DNA of 64,000 nucleotides from G963669295 sp963669295 (GTDB taxonomy: Bacteria > Bacteroidota > Bacteroidia > Flavobacteriales_D > CALLUQ01): NCBI GenBank assembly GCA_963669295.1, contig OY769938.1:5456001-5520000 (forward strand), in the 5' to 3' direction. Of the stretch, positions 52,704-61,328 are shown in pieces. The notes beneath the pieces were generated by a model. The model was not told the DNA's origin. It ran no database searches and saw nothing but the letters and a program-made list of their open reading frames with translations. The position numbers were made by a program, and so were the translations under genes. Positions within the stretch are counted from its first letter, which is position 1; each line of letters starts with the position of its first letter.

Positions 52704-54407
52704 ATGGCAGGAAAAGGAACAAAGAAAGGAAAAGACATGTTGCAATTATTAATAAGCATTGCAACAGTAATCTTACTAAACTATATCGGTAGTTTTTACT
52801 TCTTTCGCCTTGACCTTACTGCAGAGAAACGTCATTCGCTTTCGGATGCGACTATTGAATTTTTGAATGATCTAGATGACGTAGTTTATGTCAAAGTATA
52901 CCTTGAAGGCGATTTCCCAGCTGAATTCCAAAAACTACGCAATGCTACTAAAGAAAAGCTTGACAATTTTCGTGCCTATGCCAACGGGAATTTAGAATAT
53001 GAGTTTATTAATCCTTCTGCTAGTGAAGATTTAAAAACCAATGAGGAAATATATCATGAGCTGACGAAAAAAGGGCTTCAATACAACAACATCAAAATAC
53101 AAACTAAAGATGGTGTTGGAGAAAAGATCATTTTTCCCGGAGCCATTCTTACATATAAAGAGAAAGAAATCCCGGTTCAATTGTTAAAAAGTCAAATGGG
53201 TGTTCAACCAGAGATAATGGTAAATAATTCCATTAATAACCTGGAATACGAATTGAGCAACTCCATTCGAAAATTCTTAATCGACAGTAAGCAAAAAATT
53301 GCCTTTATTGAAGGTCATGGAGAGTTGAATTCTTTACAAGTAGCTGATTTTAAACAAACGCTGGAGGAATACTATGTAGTAGATCGTGTTAAGATTGACG
53401 GTTTACTTAGTAGCCTTGATGGTTATCAAGCTATAGTAATTGCCAAGCCTGATAGTGTATTTAATGATAAGGACAAGTTTATCATTGACCAGTTCATTAT
53501 GAAAGGTGGCAGTGCCATGTGGCTAATTGACCCAGTACAAGCCAATAAGGATAGTCTTAGAACCTCAAGCATGGCGCTGGGTGTTACTCGTTACCTAAAC
53601 ATCGAAGATCAATTGTTTAAATATGGAGTTCGGCTCAATCACAATTTGATTCAAGATTTACAATGCGGGGCTATTCCTATTACAGTAGGCTATACTGGCA
53701 ACCAGCCTCGTACAGAATTGTTTCCCTGGTTTTTTGATCCATTAATGATTCCACAGAGCAAACATCCTATTGTAAATAACCTAGATGCAATTAAAGGAGA
53801 ATTCACCAGTACCATTGATACTATTGCTTCTTCAAAGGCAAAGAAAACTGTTTTACTCACTTCTTCTCGCTATAGCCGTGTTATGAATTCACCGGTGCGA
53901 ATTAGCTTACGGATGGTTGACATGGATCCAAATAAAAGCATGTTCAATAAGCCATTCTTACCGGTAGCTGTTTTGTTAGAAGGAAAGTTTGAGTCCTCAT
54001 TTAAAAACACCATTCTTCCTCCTGAGATTAAAAGTAGTCCAGATATTGCCTATCGTGAGGAGAGCGAAGGTGCTCGTATGATTATTATTGCAGATGGCGA
54101 TATTATGAAGAGTCATACTACTATAAAAAACGGCGAAGAGTTTGCTTACCCACTTGGCAAAGATCAATATTCCAATGCAGTATATGGCAATAAAGACTTT
54201 TTATTGAATTGCATGAATTATCTAATGGATGATTCTGGTCTAATTAGTGTGCGTTCGCGAGAATTAAAATTGCGCTTATTAGATCAAACTCGCATAATTG
54301 AGGAACGCTTTTTCTGGCAGTTTATTAATGTAGGAGTACCAATACTTGTTATCATTGTTTTTGGATTTATACAGTTTTACATTAGGAAAGGAAAATATTC
54401 GTCATGA
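52704..54407 (+). CDS. gldG: Gliding motility-associated ABC transporter substrate-binding protein GldG
   Basis: 567 residues with one membrane segment near each end (LLISIATVILLNYIGSFYFF; VPILVIIVFGFIQFYI) and a large extracytoplasmic region. FFRLDLTAEKRHSLSDATIE and the ENTVQLLKSQMG-like VQLLKSQMGVQPEIMVNNSI segment are typical of GldG/ABC_transp_aux. The length matches. The downstream gene starts in an ATGA overlap. The role of the complex, transporter of an unknown substrate, is not settled. Confidence 0.93.
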   Translation: MAGKGTKKGKDMLQLLISIATVILLNYIGSFYFFRLDLTAEKRHSLSDATIEFLNDLDDVVYVKVYLEGDFPAEFQKLRNATKEKLDNFRAYANGNLEYEFINPSASEDLKTNEEIYHELTKKGLQYNNIKIQTKDGVGEKIIFPGAILTYKEKEIPVQLLKSQMGVQPEIMVNNSINNLEYELSNSIRKFLIDSKQKIAFIEGHGELNSLQVADFKQTLEEYYVVDRVKIDGLLSSLDGYQAIVIAKPDSVFNDKDKFIIDQFIMKGGSAMWLIDPVQANKDSLRTSSMALGVTRYLNIEDQLFKYGVRLNHNLIQDLQCGAIPITVGYTGNQPRTELFPWFFDPLMIPQSKHPIVNNLDAIKGEFTSTIDTIASSKAKKTVLLTSSRYSRVMNSPVRISLRMVDMDPNKSMFNKPFLPVAVLLEGKFESSFKNTILPPEIKSSPDIAYREESEGARMIIIADGDIMKSHTTIKNGEEFAYPLGKDQYSNAVYGNKDFLLNCMNYLMDDSGLISVRSRELKLRLLDQTRIIEERFFWQFINVGVPILVIIVFGFIQFYIRKGKYSS

Positions 54408-55438
54408 AAAAGAACGGGGTGAAATTATTAGTGTTTTTGATCTTAGTAGCAATAGCCATTTTCTTGTATATGGGTAATGGTGCTGGAACTATTAAACAAG
54501 AGTTAAAAGATTTTGCTATTGAAGATACAGCTTCTGTTCACAAAATATTTTTAGCCGATACTGACAATCGAACGATTTTATTGGAGAAAGAATCAACGGG
54601 TAATTGGACTTTAAATGGCAAGGGGCGTGCTCGACAAGATGCTGTTGATTTACTATTAAAAACCTTTCGTCGTATTCAAGTAAAATCACCTGTAGCTAAA
54701 TCGGGGCAAGAGAATGTAATTCGAAATATTGCGGGAACACATGTTAAAGTGGAAATTTTCCAAGGAGGAGATAAGCCTAGTAAGATTTATTATGTAGGTT
54801 CTCCCGTGCAAGATCATCTGGGCACTTATATGTTATTAGAAACTCCTGAACTTGGAAAATCATCTGTGCCTTTTGTAATGTATATGCCTGGTTTTTTTGG
54901 TGATTTGTCAGCTCGCTTTTTCACTAATCCGGATGAGTGGAAATATACTGGTATATTCAACTACAACCCTATCGACATTAAAAAAATTGATGTGGATTTA
55001 ATGGAGGAACCTGATCGCTCTTTTGAAGTTACTTTTGATGGTGGCAATAACATTAGCTTGTTCAATGCTAATGGACAAGCCATCCCTTTTGACTCTATTG
55101 CCGTAAAGAATTACATCTTACAATTCCGAAAATTGCATTTCGAAATCTTCATTAAAGATGAATTTGTTAATGAAGAAAAGCGTGATTCTATTTTAAACTC
55201 TACACCATATTATGTATTTCAGGTAACTGATAACTCTGGCATGGTTCGAAAACTAAGTTTATGGCATAAAGAACCGCGTGAGGGTGATGCAGATCCATTT
55301 GGTAATCCTTTACCTTACGACCCTGAACGTATGTATGGATTAGTCGATGGTGAAGACTTCGTTTACATACAGTATTTTGTGTTCGACAAAATGCTTAAAT
55401 CATTACCTGATTTTTCTTCACGAATTGTTGAAAACTAA
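54404..55438 (+). CDS. DUF4340-like lipid-anchored or membrane protein, gldG partner
   Basis: 344 residues. One N-terminal hydrophobic segment (LLVFLILVAIAIFLYMGNG), then repeated beta-rich units (ILLEKESTGNWTLNGKGRAR, FDGGNNISLFNANGQAIPFD) of the DUF4340 type. Start overlaps gldG by four bases (ATGA), so it is translationally coupled and probably acts with GldFG at the membrane. Its molecular role is unknown. It ends 13 bases before a weak hairpin and about 100 bases before dnaN. Confidence 0.78.
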   Translation: MKKNGVKLLVFLILVAIAIFLYMGNGAGTIKQELKDFAIEDTASVHKIFLADTDNRTILLEKESTGNWTLNGKGRARQDAVDLLLKTFRRIQVKSPVAKSGQENVIRNIAGTHVKVEIFQGGDKPSKIYYVGSPVQDHLGTYMLLETPELGKSSVPFVMYMPGFFGDLSARFFTNPDEWKYTGIFNYNPIDIKKIDVDLMEEPDRSFEVTFDGGNNISLFNANGQAIPFDSIAVKNYILQFRKLHFEIFIKDEFVNEEKRDSILNSTPYYVFQVTDNSGMVRKLSLWHKEPREGDADPFGNPLPYDPERMYGLVDGEDFVYIQYFVFDKMLKSLPDFSSRIVEN

Positions 55439-55451
55439 CCCCCTTTGTGTG

Positions 55452-55474
55452 AATAAGTCTTTAGACTTATTTTC
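55452..55474 (+). terminator. Weak hairpin after the gldFG operon
   Basis: AATAAGTC (55452-55459) / GACTTATT (55464-55471), 4-base loop, then TTTTC. Only 8 bp and AT-rich, so termination may be partial. A TATATTTG element for dnaN follows at 55486-55493. Confidence 0.5.
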
Positions 55475-55543
55475 ATGCAAACAGTTATATTTGCCTTGGA
55501 TCACACGACCTAATTAAAGGATATAGATTTAAAACAACATTCA

Positions 55544-56662
55544 ATGAAATTTATCGTATCAAGTTCAGCACTCTTAAAGCAGCTACAAACCATTGGAGGA
55601 GTTTTGAGCACTAGCAATACATTGCCCATTCTCGACAATTTCCTTTTTGAAATTGATAACAAAGAGTTGACAATATCTGCTTCGGATCTTGAAACTACGA
55701 TGACTACTACAGTGCCAATAGAAGCCAAAGAGCAAGGTGCCGTAGCCATTCCTGCCAAGTTGTTGATGGATACACTAAAAACTTTCTCGGAGCAACCGCT
55801 CACTTTTACGATCGAGGAGAAGACGAACGGTATTGAGATTTCTTCTGATTATGGTAAGTACAAACTTACTGGTTATAATGGAGAGGAATTTCCTAAAACA
55901 CCTGCTATCGAATCACCTTCATCTGTATCTTTAAATGCTGAAACATTGGGTGGTGCAATTAACAAAACCATTTTTGCTACCGGTAACGATGAACTACGTC
56001 CAGTAATGTCTGGTGTATTCTGCCAATTGTCTTCTGATGATGTAATTTTTGTTGCGACAGATGCCCACAAGTTAGTACGTTACCGTAGGTTAGATGCCAA
56101 AGCCGATAGTGCTGCATCATTCATCATTCCTAAAAAGCCGTTAAACTTACTAAAAGGAATACTCGCAAGTACCAGTGCTGATGTAAAGATTGATTATAAC
56201 GAATCGAATGCTGCTTTTGCTTTTGATAACATCACCCTAGTATGTCGTTTGATTGATGGAAAATACCCTAATTACGAGGCAGTTATTCCAAAAGAGAATT
56301 CTAAAACACTTACTATTGGTCGAAGTGCTTTCTTAAGCTCTGTAAAAAGGGTTTCTATATTCGCCAATAAAACTACCCATCAAGTACGATTAAAAATTTC
56401 CGGTAGTGAATTATCCATTTCCGCTGAGGATTTGGATTTTGCTAATGAAGCCAACGAGCGGCTAACTTGTAGCTATGATGGCGATGATATTGAAATTGGA
56501 TTCAACTCACGTTTTTTGGTAGAGATGTTATCAAATCTTGATACTGATAATATTACGCTGGAAATGAGTGCTCCTAACAGAGCTGGCATCTTAAAGCCAG
56601 TAGACCAGAATGAAAACGAAGACATTCTGATGCTGGTAATGCCTGTAATGCTAAACAACTAA
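55544..56662 (+). CDS. dnaN: DNA polymerase III subunit beta (sliding clamp)
   Basis: 372 residues, three clamp domains. MKFIVSSSALLKQLQTIGGV, TLPILDNFLFEI, VATDAHKLVRYRR and GFNSRFLVEML are family motifs. It confers processivity on DNA polymerase. A TATATTTG element lies about 50 bases upstream of the ATG and gives a normal leader. dnaN here is not in the dnaA-dnaN arrangement; no dnaA boxes were noted, so I do not call an origin. Own terminator downstream. Confidence 0.97.
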   Translation: MKFIVSSSALLKQLQTIGGVLSTSNTLPILDNFLFEIDNKELTISASDLETTMTTTVPIEAKEQGAVAIPAKLLMDTLKTFSEQPLTFTIEEKTNGIEISSDYGKYKLTGYNGEEFPKTPAIESPSSVSLNAETLGGAINKTIFATGNDELRPVMSGVFCQLSSDDVIFVATDAHKLVRYRRLDAKADSAASFIIPKKPLNLLKGILASTSADVKIDYNESNAAFAFDNITLVCRLIDGKYPNYEAVIPKENSKTLTIGRSAFLSSVKRVSIFANKTTHQVRLKISGSELSISAEDLDFANEANERLTCSYDGDDIEIGFNSRFLVEMLSNLDTDNITLEMSAPNRAGILKPVDQNENEDILMLVMPVMLNN

Positions 56663-56680
56663 TTATTAGTTTAAAATAGT

Positions 56681-56709
56681 AAAACCGAACCAATTGGTTC
56701 GGTTTTTTT
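56681..56709 (+). terminator. Terminator of dnaN
   Basis: AAAACCGAACCAATTGGTTC continuing to GGTTTT is a perfect palindrome (56681-56706) with a T run after it on the plus strand; the mirrored A run on the other side makes it potentially bidirectional for the convergent rhomboid gene. Confidence 0.92.
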
Positions 56710-56737
56710 ATGCGTTTCCATCTTACTTATTTACCCC

Positions 56738-57490
56738 TTAATTATCTCTTCCTTCTTTAGGAACATAGGTGTAATGAATATCTGTAGATTGATTTGGGTT
56801 CGAATCCTGATTAGATTCTATTTTGATTTCAGTTTCTTCTAATACCTCAGCATCAGTAATGCCATATTGTTTTTCGACCATCTCATCAATTTCCCATTGA
56901 TACAATTTTCGTTGTGGCCCGCCAATACGACGATAATAAAAGGCCAGACCTATACCAGCCAAAGATCCACATAGATGTCCTTCCCATGACATATTTTTAT
57001 AAGCATCAATAGGGATAGGAAAAATGCCCCAGACCATGCTTCCATATAAAAAAAGTACCAGTAAGGCTACCGCCATAGACCTTGTTTCTTTGCGCAAAAC
57101 ACCACTAAAAAACAAGAAGCTCACCAATCCGTAAATAAGGCCTGAAGCTCCTATGTGATTTGTTTCTGCTCGCGCCATAATCCACACCCATATATCACCC
57201 ATAAGCATAATGAAAAGAACCACCCTTAATGCTATTTTTCGATAAAAGAAAAATATAGAAGCACCAAGCACTAATAATGGTATGGTATTGCTCAACAGGT
57301 GATCAAAACTGCCATGTAAGAAAGGACTGGTAACGACTCCTATCAATCCCCCTAATTCTCGCGGACGTATACCATACTGTCTCCAACCTAATGCATATTC
57401 CACATCAATGTAAAAGATGCTCCAAATTACTCCAACCAGAAGTAAAGGGAAAAAGATACCATAGAATAAATTTAGTTTTTCGCTTTTCAT
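56738..57490 (-). CDS. Rhomboid-family intramembrane serine protease
   Basis: 250 residues from ATG 57490 (frame opens six codons upstream at a TTG). About six membrane helices. Catalytic Ser in HIGASGLIYGLVSF and catalytic His in WEGHLCGSLAGIGLAFY; HGSFDHLLSNTIPLLVLGAS matches the conserved helix 2 His/Asn region. It cleaves membrane proteins within or near the bilayer; substrates unknown. The C-terminal ~60 residues are a soluble acidic tail (EVLEETEIKIESNQDSN). Confidence 0.9.
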   Translation of the reverse strand: MKSEKLNLFYGIFFPLLLVGVIWSIFYIDVEYALGWRQYGIRPRELGGLIGVVTSPFLHGSFDHLLSNTIPLLVLGASIFFFYRKIALRVVLFIMLMGDIWVWIMARAETNHIGASGLIYGLVSFLFFSGVLRKETRSMAVALLVLFLYGSMVWGIFPIPIDAYKNMSWEGHLCGSLAGIGLAFYYRRIGGPQRKLYQWEIDEMVEKQYGITDAEVLEETEIKIESNQDSNPNQSTDIHYTYVPKEGRDN

Positions 57491-57653
57491 TGATAAGAAC
57501 TCTATCAAATAGAATACCGTTTCATTAATTAACTCTTATGGCAGATTTTTAATGACAATCCGTCAGTAATTTCACTTATTTTGTCGTTAAATTATGTTAA
57601 TTGTTTGGCTTTTGCGAAATGTTGACGTAACTTCAATGCATTAAACTTTAGCC

Positions 57654-57950
57654 ATGAAACAACTTGGTATACTGCTTATCGTAATGTTTGCCTCACTTGG
57701 TGCTTTTGCTACCACTGCCAAGGCTAACAACAATGCGAATACTGCTAAAGAACTTTCCGGCCCAAATACTCCACAAGATGCTAAGGTACAACCGGAAAGT
57801 AAAAAGCAAGTATTGCTATTTGATTTTTCGCTGATAAGTTCAACTAATAAAGCATCTGATTCTACCAATTGCAATTGCAATATTTTGAAACGTAATTACA
57901 CGTTGCCAGGATTGCATAAGAAAAGTAGAATGCTTTACGAATTTGACTGA
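57654..57950 (+). CDS. Small exported protein
   Basis: 98 residues with signal peptide MKQLGILLIVMFASLGAFA and a mature chain with TTAKANNNANTAKELSG near its start. It has two cysteines in NCNCN (about residue 75) and a basic C-terminus. No family recognised. Between the divergent rhomboid gene and the convergent J-domain gene; the ORF uses ATG and appears real from its signal peptide and codon use, but it could be strain-specific. Confidence 0.55.
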   Translation: MKQLGILLIVMFASLGAFATTAKANNNANTAKELSGPNTPQDAKVQPESKKQVLLFDFSLISSTNKASDSTNCNCNILKRNYTLPGLHKKSRMLYEFD

Positions 57951-58054
57951 TTTATCGATAATCTTTTATTAGGGGAATATAGCCTTATTGCCCGTCGTGT
58001 CAATTTTCTATTTTTAAGTATTAACGTCTTCCACATACCTTATAGGCAAATAAT

Positions 58055-58792
58055 TTACTTCATACCTCTCTCTTTCTTGATGGCCTCGTATGCATCTTGA
58101 ATCTTCTGGAATTTCTCCTTTGCAGCTTTCTGAAACTCTTCTCCCAACTGACTTACCTTATCAGGGTGATGCTTAACAGCCATTCTTCGATACGCTTTTT
58201 TAACTTGGTCATCTGTAGCTACTTTTTCGACCTCTAGTACCTTATAAGCACTATCAATGTCTTGATAGAACATTGCTTCAATTGATTCGAAATCTTTTTG
58301 ACTAATGCCCAAATAACGAGCTATTTGCCGGATTACCTCCACTTCCTTAGAGTGTACCACTCCATCTGCCTGTGAAATTCCAAATAGGTAGTGCATAAGT
58401 TGTAAACGCAACGAATGCTGCATGTTCATTTTAATTTGAGTACATACGTCATGCAGCGGAATATCTTTTTCTAACAGCTCTTTTAATATCTTCATTTGCC
58501 GCTTGGTGTATTCTGTTCCAAACTGCTTCACAAAGAATTTTTTTACGTATTCCAATTCTGATTTCAGCACCTTTCCATCTGCTTTCATCACTGCAGCAGA
58601 AAGCACCAATAGGCTCATACTAAAATCGTCGGCACCTGTTACTCTTTGTCCAGTTACTCCTGCTCCATCAGGTCCTACCGTAAGATTAGTACGATCGATG
58701 GCCGAGCCAATAGCAAAGCCCAATACAGCTCCAATAGGGCCACCAAAGGCCCATCCCAACCCTCCACCAATCCATTTTGCAAATTTCCCCAT
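58055..58792 (-). CDS. TerB-like plus J-domain protein (DjlA-like)
   Basis: 245 residues. The N-terminal glycine-zipper-like segment (GGGLGWAFGGPIGAVLGFAI) could insert in the membrane, about 50-170 is a TerB-like helical domain (SLLVLSAAVMKADGKVLKSE), and 182-245 is a J domain with the HPD triad in AVKHHPDKVSQ. Such proteins recruit DnaK; membrane association is inferred. It resembles E. coli DjlA in order but lacks a typical membrane helix. Confidence 0.9.
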   Translation of the reverse strand: MGKFAKWIGGGLGWAFGGPIGAVLGFAIGSAIDRTNLTVGPDGAGVTGQRVTGADDFSMSLLVLSAAVMKADGKVLKSELEYVKKFFVKQFGTEYTKRQMKILKELLEKDIPLHDVCTQIKMNMQHSLRLQLMHYLFGISQADGVVHSKEVEVIRQIARYLGISQKDFESIEAMFYQDIDSAYKVLEVEKVATDDQVKKAYRRMAVKHHPDKVSQLGEEFQKAAKEKFQKIQDAYEAIKKERGMK

Positions 58793-58886
58793 AACTAACT
58801 ACAAGATTTACAGTAATTATACTTTATTTTGCGATTTTTTGTGCTTTGCGATGTTATGCAATTTATTTTAAATTTAGCTCTTAACA

Positions 58887-59312
58887 ATGAGTGTAAAGGT
58901 ATATCAAATTATTCCCCCGGCCATAAGCTCTGGCAGTGTGTATTTATTTACTACCGATAGTGGTGTAGAATACGAAGTGCGTTTTGCCCGCAAAAAGGAT
59001 AACTTGTTAAAAGCCACCATTGCCTTTGGTGTACTCAACGATGAATATGAAGGTGAGGAGTATGTTGTTACTAATAAGGGTGAAGTGTTTCGTGTCATGG
59101 CTACCATTGTTAAAATTGTTAAAACCTATATTAAAGAGCACCCAAACATTCGGTCATTTGAGTTTACTGGTGAACCTACAATGGGAGAAAACGAGAGTAA
59201 AGGTTCTACTAAACGCCTACGTTTGTACATGCGCTACCTTAAAGACATCTTTAAAGAGGGGTGGCGATTTGAGTTAAATGGCAATAAAATCACTGTACTC
59301 AAAAAGGAATGA
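58887..59312 (+). CDS. Hypothetical protein
   Basis: 141 residues. No signal peptide; mixed alpha/beta (VKVYQIIPPAISSGSVYLFT, FRVMATIVKIVKTYIKEHPN, GSTKRLRLYMRYLKDIFKEG). Divergent from the J-domain gene and ends one base before the convergent TPM gene. No family recognised; ATG start is clear and codon use normal. Confidence 0.65.
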   Translation: MSVKVYQIIPPAISSGSVYLFTTDSGVEYEVRFARKKDNLLKATIAFGVLNDEYEGEEYVVTNKGEVFRVMATIVKIVKTYIKEHPNIRSFEFTGEPTMGENESKGSTKRLRLYMRYLKDIFKEGWRFELNGNKITVLKKE

Positions 59313-60119
59313 TTACCAACTGCCTCCTGCACCTCCACCACCAAAACTCCCTCCACCAAAACCGCCAAAGCCACCACTACCAAAGTTACTTTCCCCGGAT
59401 CGGAAACGGCCATAATGTCCTGACCGATTTCTATTGGCACTTGCCAGTATCCAATATGCCGTCCAGAAAGTTGTATTATTGGTATGTGCATAACGACGAG
59501 CCGCCCCAAATTTGGAAAAGAACACAATAGCAAAAATCAATAGCATGATTAATGCTCCAATCCATGCTTCTTTACTATTACTCGTTTTTTGCTTATACTC
59601 CTCTGCTGAATATTCTCCCTCAGCCAATGACATTAGCACATCCGTAGCTTCATTAAGTCCCTGATAGTAATTTTGTTTTTTAAAATTGGGGATAAGTTCA
59701 GCATCAACTATACGTTGTGCTGTTAAATCAGGGATTACCGCCTCCAATCCATAACCTGTGGCAATAAATGTATGTCGTTGTCCTTGCCCTCCAGTAGGCT
59801 TTACCATAATCACAACACCATTGTCAAATCCTTTTTGGCCTATTCCCCACTTTTCCCCTATTTCAAAAGTGAACATGGCTTTATCATAACCGCATAAATC
59901 ATCAACTACTACTACCAAAATTTGAGTACCAGTGTTTCGTGAAAATTGTTGTAGTTTATTGTCTAATGCATTGGCTTCGCTTTCCGGCATGATGGGGTAG
60001 AACTGATAAACCAAATGATCTTCCCCTCGAGGTTTTTCCGGAAAACAACTGTCTTGTGCCTGGGTATTACCTATCAATAATAGCAGCAATAAGCTCCATA
60101 TTACCTGTAGCCTACTCAT
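59313..60119 (-). CDS. TPM-domain membrane protein (YgcG-like)
   Basis: 268 residues from ATG 60119, preferred because it starts an 8-base overlap with the upstream gene and gives a clean signal peptide (MSRLQVIWSLLLLLLIGNTQAQ); the frame is open to 60149. TPM domain at about 35-160 (TQILVVVVDDLCGYDKAMFT, GVVIMVKPTGGQGQRHTFIA), a membrane helix (IGALIMLLIFAIVFF) and a Gly/Phe-rich tail ending GGGGAGGSW. The tail is typical of this family. Third gene of the lemA operon; function unknown. Confidence 0.88.
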   Translation of the reverse strand: MSRLQVIWSLLLLLLIGNTQAQDSCFPEKPRGEDHLVYQFYPIMPESEANALDNKLQQFSRNTGTQILVVVVDDLCGYDKAMFTFEIGEKWGIGQKGFDNGVVIMVKPTGGQGQRHTFIATGYGLEAVIPDLTAQRIVDAELIPNFKKQNYYQGLNEATDVLMSLAEGEYSAEEYKQKTSNSKEAWIGALIMLLIFAIVFFSKFGAARRYAHTNNTTFWTAYWILASANRNRSGHYGRFRSGESNFGSGGFGGFGGGSFGGGGAGGSW

Positions 60120-60549
60120 CACCAAAAGAAATTTCATCCGACAATTCATTTACGTCATCTTGCTGATAAGGGAAATGCTTTTTCAACTGTTCTCCTGCCA
60201 TTACAATACCCTCAGCTAATCCTTCAGTAAAGTTGTCCGCTCGAAATTGCTGCTGCATGTGTTCTTTAATACTTTCCCAAAAATTTTCTGGTACCTGAGC
60301 GTTGATCCCTCCATCGCCAAGAATGGCAAACTTGTGATCTTCCACTGCCAAGTAAAACAGCACACCATTGCGCAATTCGGTTTGATGCATGTTCAGCTTC
60401 TCAAACAAATATGCCGCTCGATCAAGTACATCTCCTTTGCATTTTTTTTCAAGGTGCACTCGAATTTCACCTGAAGTGTTAAGCTCTGCCTGTTTCACAG
60501 CTTCAACAATGGCTTGTTGTTGTGTGGAAGTAAAAAATTCAGCAGCCAT
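60112..60549 (-). CDS. TPM-domain soluble protein
   Basis: 145 residues, single TPM domain without membrane segment or signal peptide (TQQQAIVEAVKQAELNTSGE, GVLFYLAVEDHKFAILGDGG). Starts directly after the lemA stop (TAA then ATG) and overlaps the next TPM gene by 8 bases, so the three are one operon. The family's role is not known; association with LemA is common in Bacteroidota. Confidence 0.9.
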   Translation of the reverse strand: MAAEFFTSTQQQAIVEAVKQAELNTSGEIRVHLEKKCKGDVLDRAAYLFEKLNMHQTELRNGVLFYLAVEDHKFAILGDGGINAQVPENFWESIKEHMQQQFRADNFTEGLAEGIVMAGEQLKKHFPYQQDDVNELSDEISFGDE

Positions 60550-61191
60550 TTAGTCAAAATTGATTTCTGGTGCTTGCTCTGCTCCCTCTTGTGCCTCAAA
60601 GTAGCCTTTCTCTTCAAACCCAAACATGGCATTGAACAGGTTACCGGGAAACTTCTTTATCTTCTTATTGAATTCTTTTGCCGTCTCATTAAATTTTCGC
60701 CGTTCTACTCCTATGCGGTTTTCCATCCCCTCATACTGTGCTTGAAAATCGCGAAAAGCTTGAACCGACTGTAAAGTTGGATAGTTCTCAGCAATCGCCA
60801 TTAATCTTCCCAATGATGCTCCTAGTTGCCCTTGTGCTTGTTGAAATTTTGCCAGATTCTCAGGCGTGAGATCATCTACACTTAGTTGAATGCTAGTAGC
60901 TTTTGATCGTGCCTCTACTATATCACTCAACGCCTCCTTTTCAAAGTCAGCTGCTTTTTTAACAATTTCTATCAAGTTTTTTGTCTTGTCCATTCGAGCC
61001 TGGTATGCAACTCCTACATTAGCCCATTGGCTCTCCACTGCTTCTTCACCGCTTACCATACCATTGTACGAGCCCCATGTCCAGGCTCCTAATAAAATAA
61101 GGATAAGTAACGGAACATACTTCTTCAAGCTAAAGCCACCTTTTCGGTTTTCACGATCTCTATCAGCGGCACGATTTCTATATTCACTCAT
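60550..61191 (-). CDS. lemA: LemA family protein
   Basis: 213 residues. Basic cytoplasmic N-terminus (MSEYRNRAADRDRENRKGG), one membrane helix (VPLLILILLGAWTWGSYN), then the LemA helical bundle (VESQWANVGVAYQARMDKTK, LMAIAENYPTLQSVQAFRDF, ENRIGVERRKFNETAKEFNK). First gene of lemA-TPM-TPM. LemA is implicated in membrane-associated processes; no direct function is established. ATG at 61191. Confidence 0.92.
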   Translation of the reverse strand: MSEYRNRAADRDRENRKGGFSLKKYVPLLILILLGAWTWGSYNGMVSGEEAVESQWANVGVAYQARMDKTKNLIEIVKKAADFEKEALSDIVEARSKATSIQLSVDDLTPENLAKFQQAQGQLGASLGRLMAIAENYPTLQSVQAFRDFQAQYEGMENRIGVERRKFNETAKEFNKKIKKFPGNLFNAMFGFEEKGYFEAQEGAEQAPEINFD

Positions 61192-61328
61192 ATTGACTTA
61201 TTATTGGTTAACGATTCCAAGGCATAACAAACCTATGAAGTTTTCCCCAAAGCTTACGCCTTTACTTTAAGGACACTCCTTTCATCGGTTAACTAATAGT
61301 CGTTTTAATCAACATAATATTGTAGTGT

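Noticed and set aside
55440..55543. Replication origin near dnaN
   Set aside because: dnaN is alone, without dnaA or DnaA-box clusters nearby; the short region holds only a weak hairpin and promoter-like element.
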